A stretch of 22,784 nucleotides of DNA from an uncultured Bacteroidia bacterium (GCA_938038735.1 CALHSW010000062.1:1-22784); one strand, 5' to 3'; counted from the stretch's first letter, positions 1 to 8,480 are shown. Program-made: numbers and translations. Notes: generated by a model not told the origin, from the sequence alone.

Positions 1-22
1 CAGAAAACATTTGAAACCAGAC

Positions 23-52
23 GCGGCGGGCTTAACTGTTACCGCCCGCCGC
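23..52 (-). terminator. Hairpin terminator after the thioredoxin-family gene
   Basis: A 9-bp perfect GC-rich stem (gcggcgggc at 23-31 with gcccgccgc at 44-52) encloses a 12-base loop. It lies 28 bases past the minus-strand stop at 80. Read on the minus strand, the stem is followed by a T-rich but interrupted stretch, so termination is plausible but not textbook. It could also serve a plus-strand transcript entering from outside the window. Confidence 0.6.
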
Positions 53-79
53 TTCTGTTTGTAGTTCGTTACTGCTTAC

Positions 80-1222
80 CTACTCTGCGAGTAGTTCAGT
101 AAGCTTCGCTTTCAGTTCGTCACCATCAAGGCTATGGGCGATGATTTTTCCATCGGATCCTATGAGTACGCTTGATGGGATACCTTCCACCATGTAATCC
201 ACACGCGCTGGACAGTCCCACGATTTCAAGTTGGAAACGTGGTTCCACGTTAAATGCTGGTTCTTGATGGCATCAAGCCATTTATCCCTTTCCTGGTCGA
301 GGGAAACACCGTATATTTCGAATCCTTTTTCATGGAATTGGTTGTAAATCTCCACGAGAATGGGGTTGAACTGGCGGCAAGGACCGCACCATGAAGCCCA
401 AAAGTCTAGGAGTGTAACCTTGTTGTTAGCAACGACTTCGCTCAGATGAAGGGTATCACCCTCTGGGGTGGGTAGCGCCACGTCGATGAAGTCTTGACCG
501 ACCTGTATTTTCCTGGCGGGTTCCATCTTGGTCAAGATTGCCGTTTTGAAATCCCCTTCTGGGAAGCTTTTGACTATGGCATCAAATTCTGGGATGTTGA
601 ACTTGTATAGGTCAAAATTGTTAGCTAGAGCTACTTGGCCGGCGACGTTGGAAGCATTTTCTGCTATGAAAGCTTTGGCCTCCTCTTGCATTCTTTCAAC
701 CATGTCGCCATAAGCGTTCCGTATTTTATCTGCCTGCACAGAGTCATTTGCGGCGGCTGCAGCCTGATACTGTTCGTTCAAGCTATTGCCTTCCGCATTG
801 TACTTTCTAGTAAAAGAGTAGAGGTCCTGCAGTTTTACGTTGTCATTTGAGAGCTTTTTCCCTTTGATTTCAAAGGTGGAGCCAGCATCGGGATTCCCTG
901 CTTCACTTTCCTTCTCTTCAATGGTTATACTCCCATCCTGCGGAACGAAATAGACCTGATCGCCCTTTTCAGTGTAGAGGAAATAGGCGATGGGGCTCTT
1001 GTCGGCAAAGCGGGTCACGTCAATTATGGCTACGCCATCCTTGATAGCAACCGTATCGTCACGCGTGAGCTTATCGCCCTCGGCGTTGCAGTAGCCCAAG
1101 TAAACATTTTTGGCCTCTGAAGGGAGGAGTTTCACCTCAATGGAACTCTTCTTTTGCCCGCATGAAGCGAGAAGAGCCGTCGCCGCAATGGCGCACGTTG
1201 CAAAAAGTGTTGTATGTCTCAT
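80..1222 (-). CDS. Thioredoxin-fold lipoprotein (DUF4369 plus AhpC/TSA-TlpA-like domain)
   Basis: Predicted 380-residue periplasm-facing thiol-disulfide oxidoreductase. The start used is the ATG at 1222. A longer frame opens with TTG at 1258, but that codon lies in the -10-like box of the apparent promoter, so it cannot be translated from it. From the ATG there is a short lipoprotein signal with lipobox LLASC (Cys21). A beta-rich N-terminal part of about residues 28-110 resembles DUF4369, followed by a helical linker. The C-terminal thioredoxin fold (about 240-380) has WASWCGPC with the CxxC cysteines at 279 and 282, and the cis-proline in EGIPSS at 349. Such proteins are common in Bacteroidota, where they are anchored in the envelope and probably reduce or shuffle disulfides. 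The partner is unknown. It has its own promoter and terminator, so it is probably monocistronic. Confidence 0.9.
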   Translation of the reverse strand: MRHTTLFATCAIAATALLASCGQKKSSIEVKLLPSEAKNVYLGYCNAEGDKLTRDDTVAIKDGVAIIDVTRFADKSPIAYFLYTEKGDQVYFVPQDGSITIEEKESEAGNPDAGSTFEIKGKKLSNDNVKLQDLYSFTRKYNAEGNSLNEQYQAAAAANDSVQADKIRNAYGDMVERMQEEAKAFIAENASNVAGQVALANNFDLYKFNIPEFDAIVKSFPEGDFKTAILTKMEPARKIQVGQDFIDVALPTPEGDTLHLSEVVANNKVTLLDFWASWCGPCRQFNPILVEIYNQFHEKGFEIYGVSLDQERDKWLDAIKNQHLTWNHVSNLKSWDCPARVDYMVEGIPSSVLIGSDGKIIAHSLDGDELKAKLTELLAE

Positions 1223-1255
1223 TGAAAAACGATTATGATTAGTACAAAACGAACG

Positions 1256-1287
1256 CAAATATAAGAGATTTTACGCAGTTGCCCAAA
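1256..1287 (-). promoter_or_regulatory. Bacteroidota-type promoter for the thioredoxin-family gene
   Basis: On the minus strand TTTG (1284-1287) is followed after 20 bases by TATATTTG (1256-1263), a full match to the TAnnTTTG box. Transcription would begin near 1249, giving a leader of about 27 nt to the ATG at 1222. This placement decides the start codon of the gene. Confidence 0.75.
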
Positions 1288-1399
1288 AGGGAATTGCATA
1301 AAGGGTAATACTTTCAAAAAATGCACTTCAGGTTTAGCACTAAGGGATTTAGGCAAAGTATGCCTGGTTTTGATCTGTTTACGAACGATGTAAAAACAA

Positions 1400-1431
1400 G
1401 CGGGGGCGTGCGAAATTTCGCACGCCCCCGC
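1400..1431 (-). terminator. Rho-independent terminator of the peptidyl-prolyl isomerase gene
   Basis: A 32-bp perfect inverted repeat (16-bp arms, GC-rich outside and AAA/TTT at the centre) is followed on the minus strand by TTGTTTTTAC. It lies 24 bases past the stop at 1455. Confidence 0.88.
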
Positions 1432-1454
1432 ATAAGATGATGATGAAAAGCCGT

Positions 1455-2300
1455 TTACTTTAGATTCTTTGGTGTATTTATTATTTCTACCTTTTCAATT
1501 TTCACGATTTCCTTTGGGCAATCCATGCTGTCCGTTTCGCAATTTGCAATGGCATCAACCACCTCAAGACCTTGAATGACCTGCCCATAGACCGTGTACT
1601 CCCCATCTAGGAAAGGGGTTCCTCCGATGGTGGTGTATGCGTTGCGCTGCGCTTCGCTCATGGAGAATCCCTGCGCGGCACTGGCAGCGGCTTGGCCGAT
1701 GGAATCGATAAGTTTATTAACCTTATCTGTCGGCATGGCTCTCAATTTTTCCATATTTTCGCTAGCATACTGGTTAACAGCCATTTGACCGGCGCTCCTA
1801 CGCCTTTGCATGTCCATGCTAGCTACGAGTTGGTCAATTTCTTCTGCCGGGGTGACTTTGCCCTGCACAATGTAGAATTGCGAGGCGCTAGAACGCTTCT
1901 CGGGGTTGACGTTGTCACCGGTGCGCGCGGCAGCCAATGCGCCCTTTTTGTGGAAAAGTGAAGGGACGAACTCTGCCGGTACGGTGTATCCGAGGTCTCC
2001 GCTACCATACTGCGTGCCGGCCTTGAAATTGCGGGTGTCGGGGTCTCCGCCCTGGATCATGAAATCTTTAATGACCCTATGGAAGGCAAGGCCGTTGTAG
2101 AATCCATCTTTGGCGAGTTTTACAAAGTTATCACGATGCTGCGGCGTTTCGTTGCTGAGCTCAATGATCATATCGCCCTTGTTAGTGGTCATTTTCACGA
2201 TGTAGCAGTCCTTGTTGGCGCCCTTGGGGAGCTTGCTACAGCCTCCCGTAGTGGACAAAAGAATCATAGCAGAAATCATAAGGAATGATGCGTTACCCAT
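1455..2300 (-). CDS. Cyclophilin-type peptidyl-prolyl cis-trans isomerase, lipoprotein
   Basis: Predicted 281-residue foldase that catalyses cis-trans isomerisation of X-Pro bonds in envelope proteins. Starting at the ATG at 2300 gives a clean lipoprotein signal ending in TTGGC (Cys21). The frame stays open 53 codons upstream, but that extension is not hydrophobic and covers a plausible promoter region, so I leave it out. Cyclophilin signatures are FHRVIKDFMIQGGDP (from residue 73, with the catalytic Arg), SQFYIVQG (about 140) and LDGEYTVYGQV (231 on). Between the last two is a Met/Ala-rich helical insertion of about 75 residues (151-227) that ordinary cyclophilins lack. I believe a similar insertion occurs in other Bacteroidota members, from memory. 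It is transcribed away from the flippase operon and ends at a strong terminator. Confidence 0.9.
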   Translation of the reverse strand: MGNASFLMISAMILLSTTGGCSKLPKGANKDCYIVKMTTNKGDMIIELSNETPQHRDNFVKLAKDGFYNGLAFHRVIKDFMIQGGDPDTRNFKAGTQYGSGDLGYTVPAEFVPSLFHKKGALAAARTGDNVNPEKRSSASQFYIVQGKVTPAEEIDQLVASMDMQRRRSAGQMAVNQYASENMEKLRAMPTDKVNKLIDSIGQAAASAAQGFSMSEAQRNAYTTIGGTPFLDGEYTVYGQVIQGLEVVDAIANCETDSMDCPKEIVKIEKVEIINTPKNLK

Positions 2301-2391
2301 ACGTTTACCCTTTATTAAAACGCCGCAAGGTACATGAAATTTTGTGAATAAAGGAATTTTGGTGCGTTCAGCATGCCCTAACAAGCTCCAT

Positions 2392-2425
2392 TTTGGCAGG
2401 GTGGGGAAATACGACACTATCTTTG
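2392..2425 (+). promoter_or_regulatory. Upstream promoter of the flippase-mnmG operon
   Basis: TTTG (2392-2395) and TATCTTTG (2418-2425), 22 bases apart, match the Bacteroidota -33/-7 pattern. The predicted start of transcription is near 2432, about 85 nt before the first gene. Confidence 0.6.
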
Positions 2426-2474
2426 CGGGAAACTTGCGTGGAGTGCTGAAGTCGTTCAAGTAGGATATTCAGAG

Positions 2475-2482
2475 TATCTTTG
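2475..2482 (+). promoter_or_regulatory. Possible second -7 box for the flippase operon
   Basis: TATCTTTG is a full match to TAnnTTTG and is followed by GCGC, as in other promoters here. No TTG lies at the usual distance upstream. Used as a promoter it would give a leader of about 26 nt. It may be a second, weaker or activator-dependent promoter. Confidence 0.45.
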
Positions 2483-2515
2483 CGCAGAAAGTGAGGAGTG
2501 TAGGAAAATAGGGTG

Positions 2516-3979
2516 ATGGCTAAGAGTGCATTACATAAGTTGGCGAGCGATTCCGCAATTTACGGGCTGAGTAGCGTGGTGCCACGTCTGCTGAACTATT
2601 TTCTCGTGGCGCTGCATACGAGGGTGTTTGGGCGTGCGGGGTACGGAGAGATAACGGAGCTGTATGCGTATATTGCCATACTGCTAGTGCTACTAACCTT
2701 TGGGCTTGAGACTGGTTTTTTTCGTTTTGCATCGCAGGGGGATGAGCGGAATCAGCGCGTTACCTACGCTTCCGTATTTTGGTTTTTGGGCATAACAAGT
2801 ACCCTCTTTTTTCTTACCTGCTATTTCAACGCCCCAGCCATAGGGGGAGTGCTTGGCTACAGCGGGCGGGAGGTGTATTTCGTCATACTAGCAGGGATTA
2901 TAGCGCTTGATGCGTGGGGGGCAATAATTTTTGATAAGCTTCGATTGGCGGGTAGGGCGTTGGCATTCAGTGGAATAAAGATACTTTCTGTTCTTATCAA
3001 TATAGCGGGTAACCTTATTTTCCTTCTTCTATTCCCGAAATGGGGGCTTTACGACGCGCAGTTCGGCGTGGGGTATGTACTTTTAAGCAATCTATTGGGG
3101 AGCGCGGCGGCGTTTGCCGTCGCCTTAGTGCTGACGGGTGGATTTCCCGGGAAGGGCAGTGTTCGCATTTTATCTACAGTGTTCGTGTTTTCGTTCCCCT
3201 TGCTGCTAGGTGGCTTGGGCGGTGCGACCAATGAGTTTGTGGACCGGTTCATGATAAAGTGGCTAACGCCAGCGGCTGATGCAATGGCAGAGGTGGGGAT
3301 ATACGGAGCAAACGTGAAGATAGCCGTTTTAATGGTGCTATGCGTTCAGATGTTTAAGTTTGCCGCTGAGCCATTCTTTTTCAAGGAGGCGGGAACGCGT
3401 AACGATCCCAAGGTGTATGCGGTGGTGACCAAGTGGTTTACTTACTTCACATTGGTAATGCTGGTGGCCATCCTGTTTACCCTACCATTGGTGAAGTACT
3501 TCGTAGGGGCTGATTTTAGAGTTGGGCTAGGTGTTATACCTATCATGCTGATTGCCAATGTACTTTATGGTCTCTACTTCAATGTGAGCTTTTGGTATAA
3601 GATACAGAATAAAACGTGGTATGCAGTAGGGTTTGTACTTCTTGGGGCAGCGATGACGCTAGGTGTGAATCTTTTGCTTACGCCGCGAATAAGCTACTAT
3701 GGTGCTGCATGGGCGCGGGTGGCGTGCTACGCAGTGATGGTGTTCGTATGCGTAGCCGTGGGGCGGCGCTACTTCAAGGTCCCCTACGATTGGGGGCGAA
3801 TAGGGTTGACAGCGTTGGTAACACTTGCCATAGGTTTTGCTGGTATGTTGTTGCCGATTGAGAACGTGGCACTTCTACTAGGAGTACGGTTCGTGATGGG
3901 TTTACTGCTTTTGGTCGTTATACTACGAATAGAGGGAATGCGTTTAAAAGAGGTGATTAATAGATGGAAGTTAAAGTAA
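2516..3979 (+). CDS. Oligosaccharide/lipid-linked sugar flippase (MOP superfamily, Wzx/MurJ-like)
   Basis: A 487-residue integral inner-membrane protein made almost wholly of hydrophobic helices (about 12-14) joined by short polar loops, as in the polysaccharide-biosynthesis branch of the MOP exporters. The N-terminus (SDSAIYGLSSVVPRLLNYFL) is typical of this family. Members flip lipid-linked oligosaccharides for surface polysaccharide, but the substrate cannot be told here because no glycosyltransferase genes are nearby. The start is the ATG at 2516. A GTG directly before it at 2513 would add one residue. It is the first gene of the operon and overlaps dut by 16 bases, suggesting translational coupling. 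Confidence 0.87.
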   Translation: MAKSALHKLASDSAIYGLSSVVPRLLNYFLVALHTRVFGRAGYGEITELYAYIAILLVLLTFGLETGFFRFASQGDERNQRVTYASVFWFLGITSTLFFLTCYFNAPAIGGVLGYSGREVYFVILAGIIALDAWGAIIFDKLRLAGRALAFSGIKILSVLINIAGNLIFLLLFPKWGLYDAQFGVGYVLLSNLLGSAAAFAVALVLTGGFPGKGSVRILSTVFVFSFPLLLGGLGGATNEFVDRFMIKWLTPAADAMAEVGIYGANVKIAVLMVLCVQMFKFAAEPFFFKEAGTRNDPKVYAVVTKWFTYFTLVMLVAILFTLPLVKYFVGADFRVGLGVIPIMLIANVLYGLYFNVSFWYKIQNKTWYAVGFVLLGAAMTLGVNLLLTPRISYYGAAWARVACYAVMVFVCVAVGRRYFKVPYDWGRIGLTALVTLAIGFAGMLLPIENVALLLGVRFVMGLLLLVVILRIEGMRLKEVINRWKLK

Positions 3980-4404
3980 GAGTTAAGCTCTCTGAAGGGG
4001 CGGTTATGCCGGTTTATCAGACGGAGGGAGCATCTGGGGCAGATATCAGGGCCTTAATTGCCGAGCCGCTGGAGATTGCGCCGGGAGCGCGATGCGCAGT
4101 GCCTACAGGGGTATATGTTGAGGTGCCCGTTGGGTATGAGGTACAGGTACGGCCGCGGAGTGGATTGGCAGTGAGAGAGGGTGTTACGGTGCTTAATACC
4201 CCGGGGACGATTGACAGTGACTATAGGGGAGAGATAGTGGTGATAATGATTAATTTAAGCGATAAACCCTTCAGGATTGCTTCAGGAGATAGGATCGCGC
4301 AGATGGTGGTGTGCCCTGTGGTGCATGGGGTGCTGGAAGAGGTGGAAGAGCTAAGCGAAACGGCGAGAGGAGAGGGAAGGTTTGGACATACAGGGAAGCA
4401 ATAG
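3964..4404 (+). CDS. dut: Deoxyuridine 5'-triphosphate nucleotidohydrolase (dUTPase)
   Basis: A 146-residue trimeric dUTPase that hydrolyses dUTP to dUMP and PPi, keeping uracil out of DNA and feeding dTMP synthesis. All five motifs are visible in order: ASGADIRA (I), PRSGLAVREG (II, uracil/phosphate binding), GTIDSDYRGEI (III, with the catalytic Asp in IDSDY), GDRIAQMVV (IV) and RGEGRFGHTG (V, the C-terminal arm that closes on the nucleotide). Motif V has Arg where GGFG is usual and His before TG, a mild deviation that does not suggest loss of function. Length is normal for the family. The ATG lies inside the end of the flippase gene, and the next gene follows after 40 bases. Confidence 0.97.
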   Translation: MEVKVRVKLSEGAVMPVYQTEGASGADIRALIAEPLEIAPGARCAVPTGVYVEVPVGYEVQVRPRSGLAVREGVTVLNTPGTIDSDYRGEIVVIMINLSDKPFRIASGDRIAQMVVCPVVHGVLEEVEELSETARGEGRFGHTGKQ

Positions 4405-4444
4405 GGGTGCTTGCATAGGCAAACGAAAAGGAATCAAGAACTAG

Positions 4445-6313
4445 ATGACGACCATAGGAAAAGATAGAGTACTGCTGCGGGATGCTTGTATAGCTGCATT
4501 CGGCATTTTAGTTTTGCTATCGAGTTGTTCTACAAGTAAGAAGAGTGCATCGAATCAAGTAAAAGTTGATTACCCGCAAGGGTATCTATCGAGTTACTAT
4601 GATGCATTCCGTCAAATGTATCTAAATGACGGACAGCAATCCCCGGCGGGGTTTGACGAGTTGGTGCAACGTTATCCCGACAGCGCTGAAGCGCATTTGA
4701 TGCGTGCAGATGCCTACATGAAGTTCCGTAATTTTGAGGAGGCACGCCGGTCTGTTGACCGCAGCATAGAGTTAGATAGCATGAACCCTTCGGCGTATGC
4801 GATGCGCTCCGATGTGAAGCTGATGCAGAGGGAGCCGATAGAAGAAGTATTGAAGGACGAGTTAAGGTGCTTGCAGCTGGATAGCACCAACTCATCGTAC
4901 ATACAGCGATCAATATTCCATCTGCACGATGCGAAAATGTACGATGAATGTATAGCGTTGGCGTTGAAAAACTATAGGAGACATAATGAAGGGGGCGTAA
5001 TAGACGTGGTTTTGGCTTCGTGCTACGTGGGAAAGAACGATAGAGAGTCGGCTAAAAAGTACCTTGACCGTTTTGCAGCACGCGAGGATACTTCGCCAGA
5101 ATTGAATGGTTTTGCGTTGCTGTCTGCGATGATGCTAGACGAAGGGAATCTCATTGAACTATTCTATGCAAGGGATAAGCAAGGAGGATGTGTATCAGTT
5201 CGGGATATAATGATTTTTCAAGCTTACCTCAAGCATTCTGGAGATCTTGGTAGGGCATTTAAGGAGGGGGCGATGATGGTTGCGTCGTGCGATTACGACA
5301 CGAGTGACGTAGAGCGTATGCTGCAGTCGTTAAGCCCGATCGGTGTGTTAGACAGCACATCAATGGCAGAGGGGCTGCATTACGCAGACATTCTATTAGC
5401 GCGATATTCAAGATCAGATGTGGTGTTGGGCTTTGCTGAGACGATGTACCGTAAGGTTAAGGACAATGACCGTACCTACGCCTTGCTCCGGCGGAGCGCG
5501 GAACGCGATAGTAGCGATTTTCTTCGCTGGGCGCTCCTGTTGGAGTTTGAAGATTTCCATTCGAATGAAGGGGGACACTGGGAGAGGCGTACTCCTGAAG
5601 ATTGGCAAAATGCAGCCCAAGCGTACCCCATCTCCCAGTGGGGTGAACTTACACAAACGCACCGCTACATGCTGCGTAAATTCCCAAATTCTGTTTCTGC
5701 AGTGCAGTATTTAGTGAAGCTGTACACGGTGACGCAATCGTATGATGTGGTGAGAGATACAGCGTGTAACTACATTGATTACTATAAGCGTTGCTTGAAG
5801 AGAGCAAAGAAGGGCGATACCATTTATTACCATGGTGCAGCGTGGGGACCACGGTTGTCGGCTGACGAGGCTTACCGCAAGGTAATATCATCGCTTTACT
5901 CGTACGTTGGTGATCAGTATATGTATCGCCAGATGAAATCGGAGGCGTACAAAGAGTATCGCCAAGGTCTCAAGTATGACCCAGACAACGCGATGCTTCT
6001 AAACAACTACGCATATTTTTTGGCGAAGGATCCTAACTCTAAACGCATCAAGTTGGCTGAGAGGATGTCAAAGCGTTGCATAACGCTAGAGCCGAATAAT
6101 GCAACTTACCTTGATACGTACGCTTACATTCTCTTCCTAAGGGGCGATTTTGCGCAGGCGAAGAGTTTCTATGCAAAGCTGTTCTCGCTTGGAGAGGTGC
6201 AGAGTGCGGAAGTGTATAGGAACTACAGCGAACTTTTAGAAGCGATGGGTAATAAGACAACGGCCGAGGTTTACCGTATGAAAGCCAAAGGTCTTGAAGA
6301 AAAGCAGCAGTAG
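4445..6313 (+). CDS. Tetratricopeptide-repeat lipoprotein
   Basis: A 622-residue protein with an N-terminal lipoprotein signal (lipobox LLSSC) followed by TPR-like helix pairs. Recognisable repeats lie at about residues 70-125 (SAEAHLMRADAYMKFRNFEE, ELDSMNPSAYAMRSDVKLM) and again at 500-610 (AYKEYRQGLKYDPDNAMLLN, LEPNNATYLDTYAYILFLRG, then AEVYRNYSELLEAMGN). The middle is more diverged but still helical. TPR lipoproteins scaffold protein complexes at the envelope. No catalytic motif is seen, and the partners are unknown. The position between dut and the EnvC-like gene is, as I recall, conserved in Bacteroidales. The stop is one base before the preferred start of the next gene. Confidence 0.88.
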   Translation: MTTIGKDRVLLRDACIAAFGILVLLSSCSTSKKSASNQVKVDYPQGYLSSYYDAFRQMYLNDGQQSPAGFDELVQRYPDSAEAHLMRADAYMKFRNFEEARRSVDRSIELDSMNPSAYAMRSDVKLMQREPIEEVLKDELRCLQLDSTNSSYIQRSIFHLHDAKMYDECIALALKNYRRHNEGGVIDVVLASCYVGKNDRESAKKYLDRFAAREDTSPELNGFALLSAMMLDEGNLIELFYARDKQGGCVSVRDIMIFQAYLKHSGDLGRAFKEGAMMVASCDYDTSDVERMLQSLSPIGVLDSTSMAEGLHYADILLARYSRSDVVLGFAETMYRKVKDNDRTYALLRRSAERDSSDFLRWALLLEFEDFHSNEGGHWERRTPEDWQNAAQAYPISQWGELTQTHRYMLRKFPNSVSAVQYLVKLYTVTQSYDVVRDTACNYIDYYKRCLKRAKKGDTIYYHGAAWGPRLSADEAYRKVISSLYSYVGDQYMYRQMKSEAYKEYRQGLKYDPDNAMLLNNYAYFLAKDPNSKRIKLAERMSKRCITLEPNNATYLDTYAYILFLRGDFAQAKSFYAKLFSLGEVQSAEVYRNYSELLEAMGNKTTAEVYRMKAKGLEEKQQ

Positions 6314-6314
6314 G

Positions 6315-7523
6315 ATGGGGCGGTTAGGTTGGAAAATTCGTGTAATTGTAGATGTTACGTTGCTATTGGCTTGGGTAGGCGTATCGGTTCAGGCGCAGAG
6401 CATACAGGAGCTTCGTGAGCGGAGGCAGGCGGTGCAGCGACGTATAGACGAGGCGAATCAGTTGATAAAGGAGTCAACGGATTCAACAAAGACGAACCTT
6501 GCCCGTATAGCGTTGCTAGAGTCAAAGATAGAATCTCGAAACAAGTTGATTACCAATTTAGGAGAGCAAGTATTGCACTACCAGCTTGACCTGGCGATGA
6601 ATAGGAGACGTATTGATTCATTGGAGACCTCACTAAAAGCACTAAAAGATGACTACGCACGTTTTCTCAAGGCGAGCCAATTTAGGCTGGAGGACTACTC
6701 TGTAGTGATGTACTTGCTGTCATCAAAAGATGTGGGACAGCTCTATCGTAGGATGCGGTTCTATAGAGAGTATCTGGCATACCAACAGACTCGTCATGAC
6801 CTAATAGTTCGAAAGGAGCAAGATTTACAGGTTGAGGTACGTAGGCTTGATGAGAATCGAGAGAAGGTGACCGCAATGCAACGGGCCAACGAGAATGCAA
6901 AGGTGGAGATGGAGATGGAGCAGGGTCGTTACAACAAAGAGGTAGATCGACTGAAACGTACGCAAAGTGACTTGAAGCAGAGGGTGGAGCAGGACAAGCA
7001 GCAAATGGATAAGCTGCAGGCGGCTATAGAGCGGCTGCTAAAGAAGGAGCGAGAGCAGAACGAGAGGTTGAAGCGAAACGAAAAGTACCTTGAGTTGGGC
7101 AAGACTTTTCAACAGAATAAAGGGAAACTGCCTTGGCCTGTGAATTCGGGGGCTATTACGCGGGGGTACGGCTTGGAGCGGAGTAAAATTTACAAGCATG
7201 TGCAGACCAATAGCGAGGGGGTGTATATCACGACAAAAGCATACTCCAAAGTGTTCCCTGTTTTTTCTGGGCGAGTGACATTAATCAGTGAGATTGCAGG
7301 GCAGAATATGACGGTGATAGTGCGGCATGGCGATTATCTGTCGCTCTACTCTAATTTACAGAACGTTAAGGTGAAAATGCATGAGGAGGTGACACCGAAG
7401 AGCATTTTGGGTGAGGTCGCAGTGCAGGCAGGGGGTGGAGGATTTGTGCTCCATTTTGAGATATGGAAAAGTGGGAAGGATAAGCCGAAATCGGAGAATC
7501 CAGAGCTGTGGTTGCGTCCTTAA
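6315..7523 (+). CDS. EnvC-like murein hydrolase activator (coiled coil plus degenerate LytM/M23 domain)
   Basis: A 402-residue secreted protein. The ATG at 6315 follows the TPR stop by one base. A TTG seven codons upstream would lie inside the previous gene and break the signal peptide, so it is not used. Order: signal peptide (cleavage probably after VQA, about residue 28), long charged coiled coil (about 30-265), and C-terminal LytM fold (about 285-402) ending in LHFEIWKSG and NPELWLRP. In active M23 peptidases zinc is held by HxxxD and HxH. Here the first motif has no Asp and the last is VLH-FEI, so one His is Val. Catalysis is therefore unlikely. As with EnvC, the protein probably activates peptidoglycan amidases during cell separation. 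Confidence 0.9.
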   Translation: MGRLGWKIRVIVDVTLLLAWVGVSVQAQSIQELRERRQAVQRRIDEANQLIKESTDSTKTNLARIALLESKIESRNKLITNLGEQVLHYQLDLAMNRRRIDSLETSLKALKDDYARFLKASQFRLEDYSVVMYLLSSKDVGQLYRRMRFYREYLAYQQTRHDLIVRKEQDLQVEVRRLDENREKVTAMQRANENAKVEMEMEQGRYNKEVDRLKRTQSDLKQRVEQDKQQMDKLQAAIERLLKKEREQNERLKRNEKYLELGKTFQQNKGKLPWPVNSGAITRGYGLERSKIYKHVQTNSEGVYITTKAYSKVFPVFSGRVTLISEIAGQNMTVIVRHGDYLSLYSNLQNVKVKMHEEVTPKSILGEVAVQAGGGGFVLHFEIWKSGKDKPKSENPELWLRP

Positions 7524-7582
7524 AGTGTAGCGCAAGGGAAACAAAAAGGGAAGATAAAGAGTATAAGAAGGGGATAGTGGGA

Positions 7583-8053
7583 ATGGTAGAAGGAAGTCGC
7601 ACAGGGTATAAGTTTGCAATGGAAAAGTTGGTGTTGCGTTCAGAGGAGCAGTCGTTAGAGCTGTTGAGTCGCTTTGTAGACGACTTGGTTGAACGGTATC
7701 CAGCGTTTAGAGTCCTGCAGGGTAGCATAAGTGCTGTGCTGAGTGAGGCGGTGAACAACGCCATTGTACATGGGAATAAGCGAGACCCGAATAAGAAGAT
7801 AACCTGTTCGTACGAGGTGAAAGACTCGGTTGCGTGCTTTAGAGTGGAAGATGAGGGAGAGGGGTTTGAGTACACCAGCGTTCCGAATCCCTTGTTGCTT
7901 GAGAATATAGAGAAGCCGCATGGTCGGGGGTTGTTCATTATTCGTATGCTATCGGATAGGTTGACTTTTGAGGACGAGGGACGAGTGTTGCTGATAGAGT
8001 TTGATAGCAGCAAATCTGAGAGGATTCTTAACGGCACAAAGAATGCAAATTGA
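7583..8053 (+). CDS. RsbW-like serine kinase/anti-sigma-type ATP-binding protein
   Basis: A cytoplasmic protein of about 156 residues with a GHKL (HATPase_c_2) fold. It shows the N box SEAVNNAIVHGN, the G1 box EDEGEGFEY and the ATP-lid segment HGRGLFIIRMLSD. Proteins of this type bind and inactivate sigma factors or phosphorylate anti-anti-sigma proteins. No sigma factor, STAS partner or PP2C phosphatase is present in the window. The start is uncertain. ATG 7583 is used, ATG 7619 (144 residues) fits where the first beta-strand begins, and a GTG at 7508 would overlap the preceding gene. It overlaps ybeY by 11 bases. Similar small ATPases near ybeY and mnmG are, from memory, usual in Bacteroidales. 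Confidence 0.85.
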   Translation: MVEGSRTGYKFAMEKLVLRSEEQSLELLSRFVDDLVERYPAFRVLQGSISAVLSEAVNNAIVHGNKRDPNKKITCSYEVKDSVACFRVEDEGEGFEYTSVPNPLLLENIEKPHGRGLFIIRMLSDRLTFEDEGRVLLIEFDSSKSERILNGTKNAN

Positions 8054-8480
8054 GTTTACTAGCTCGGTGGTGCGTTTCCATTTGCAGCGTCCTGCGTTGG
8101 TCAAACGTGTGATTGGGGAGATTGCAAATGATAGGGGGTTTGAGGTGGGATATCTCCACTACGTCTTTTGCAACACGACAGCAATCCTAAAGCTTAATCG
8201 TAAGTACCTCGGGCACGACTATTCTACCGACATCATGACCTTCCCCTACACAGAGGGAAATGTGCTAGAGTCTGATATCTACATTTGCATCCCACAGGTG
8301 CTACGGAATGCCAAAGAGTTCGGTGTTCCGGCTTACGATGAGGTCTTGAGGGTGGTTTTTCACGGTGTGCTGCATTTGGTAGGGTACGATGACCATACCC
8401 CGGAGGATATTGCGCAAATGCGTGCTGCGGAAGAGAAGTACATGGCTCGTTACAAAACGATGCTGACAGCGCGTGAATAG
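8043..8480 (+). CDS. ybeY: Endoribonuclease YbeY (rRNA maturation factor)
   Basis: A 145-residue zinc-dependent endoribonuclease needed for 16S rRNA 3'-end maturation and 70S quality control. The signature HGVLHLVGYDDH (about residues 108-119) provides the histidines of the H-x3-H-x5-H type metal site. In the common form the third His directly follows GYD (HxxxHxxGYDH); here it comes one residue later (GYDDH). The substrate-side segment STDIMTFPY is also present. ATG 8043 is chosen. A TTG 14 codons upstream would overlap the previous gene by over 50 bases. Its 3' end overlaps mnmG by 8 bases. Confidence 0.94.
   Translation: MQIEFTSSVVRFHLQRPALVKRVIGEIANDRGFEVGYLHYVFCNTTAILKLNRKYLGHDYSTDIMTFPYTEGNVLESDIYICIPQVLRNAKEFGVPAYDEVLRVVFHGVLHLVGYDDHTPEDIAQMRAAEEKYMARYKTMLTARE

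Noticed and set aside
1223..1258. TTG start 12 codons upstream for the thioredoxin-family gene
   Set aside because: The codon lies in the TATATTTG box of the promoter, and the ATG at 1222 gives a standard lipoprotein signal.
7366..8037. 223-codon minus-strand ORF
   Set aside because: Lies opposite the end of the EnvC-like gene and the ATP-binding protein gene. It is Ser-rich with no domain signature, while the plus-strand genes have motifs.
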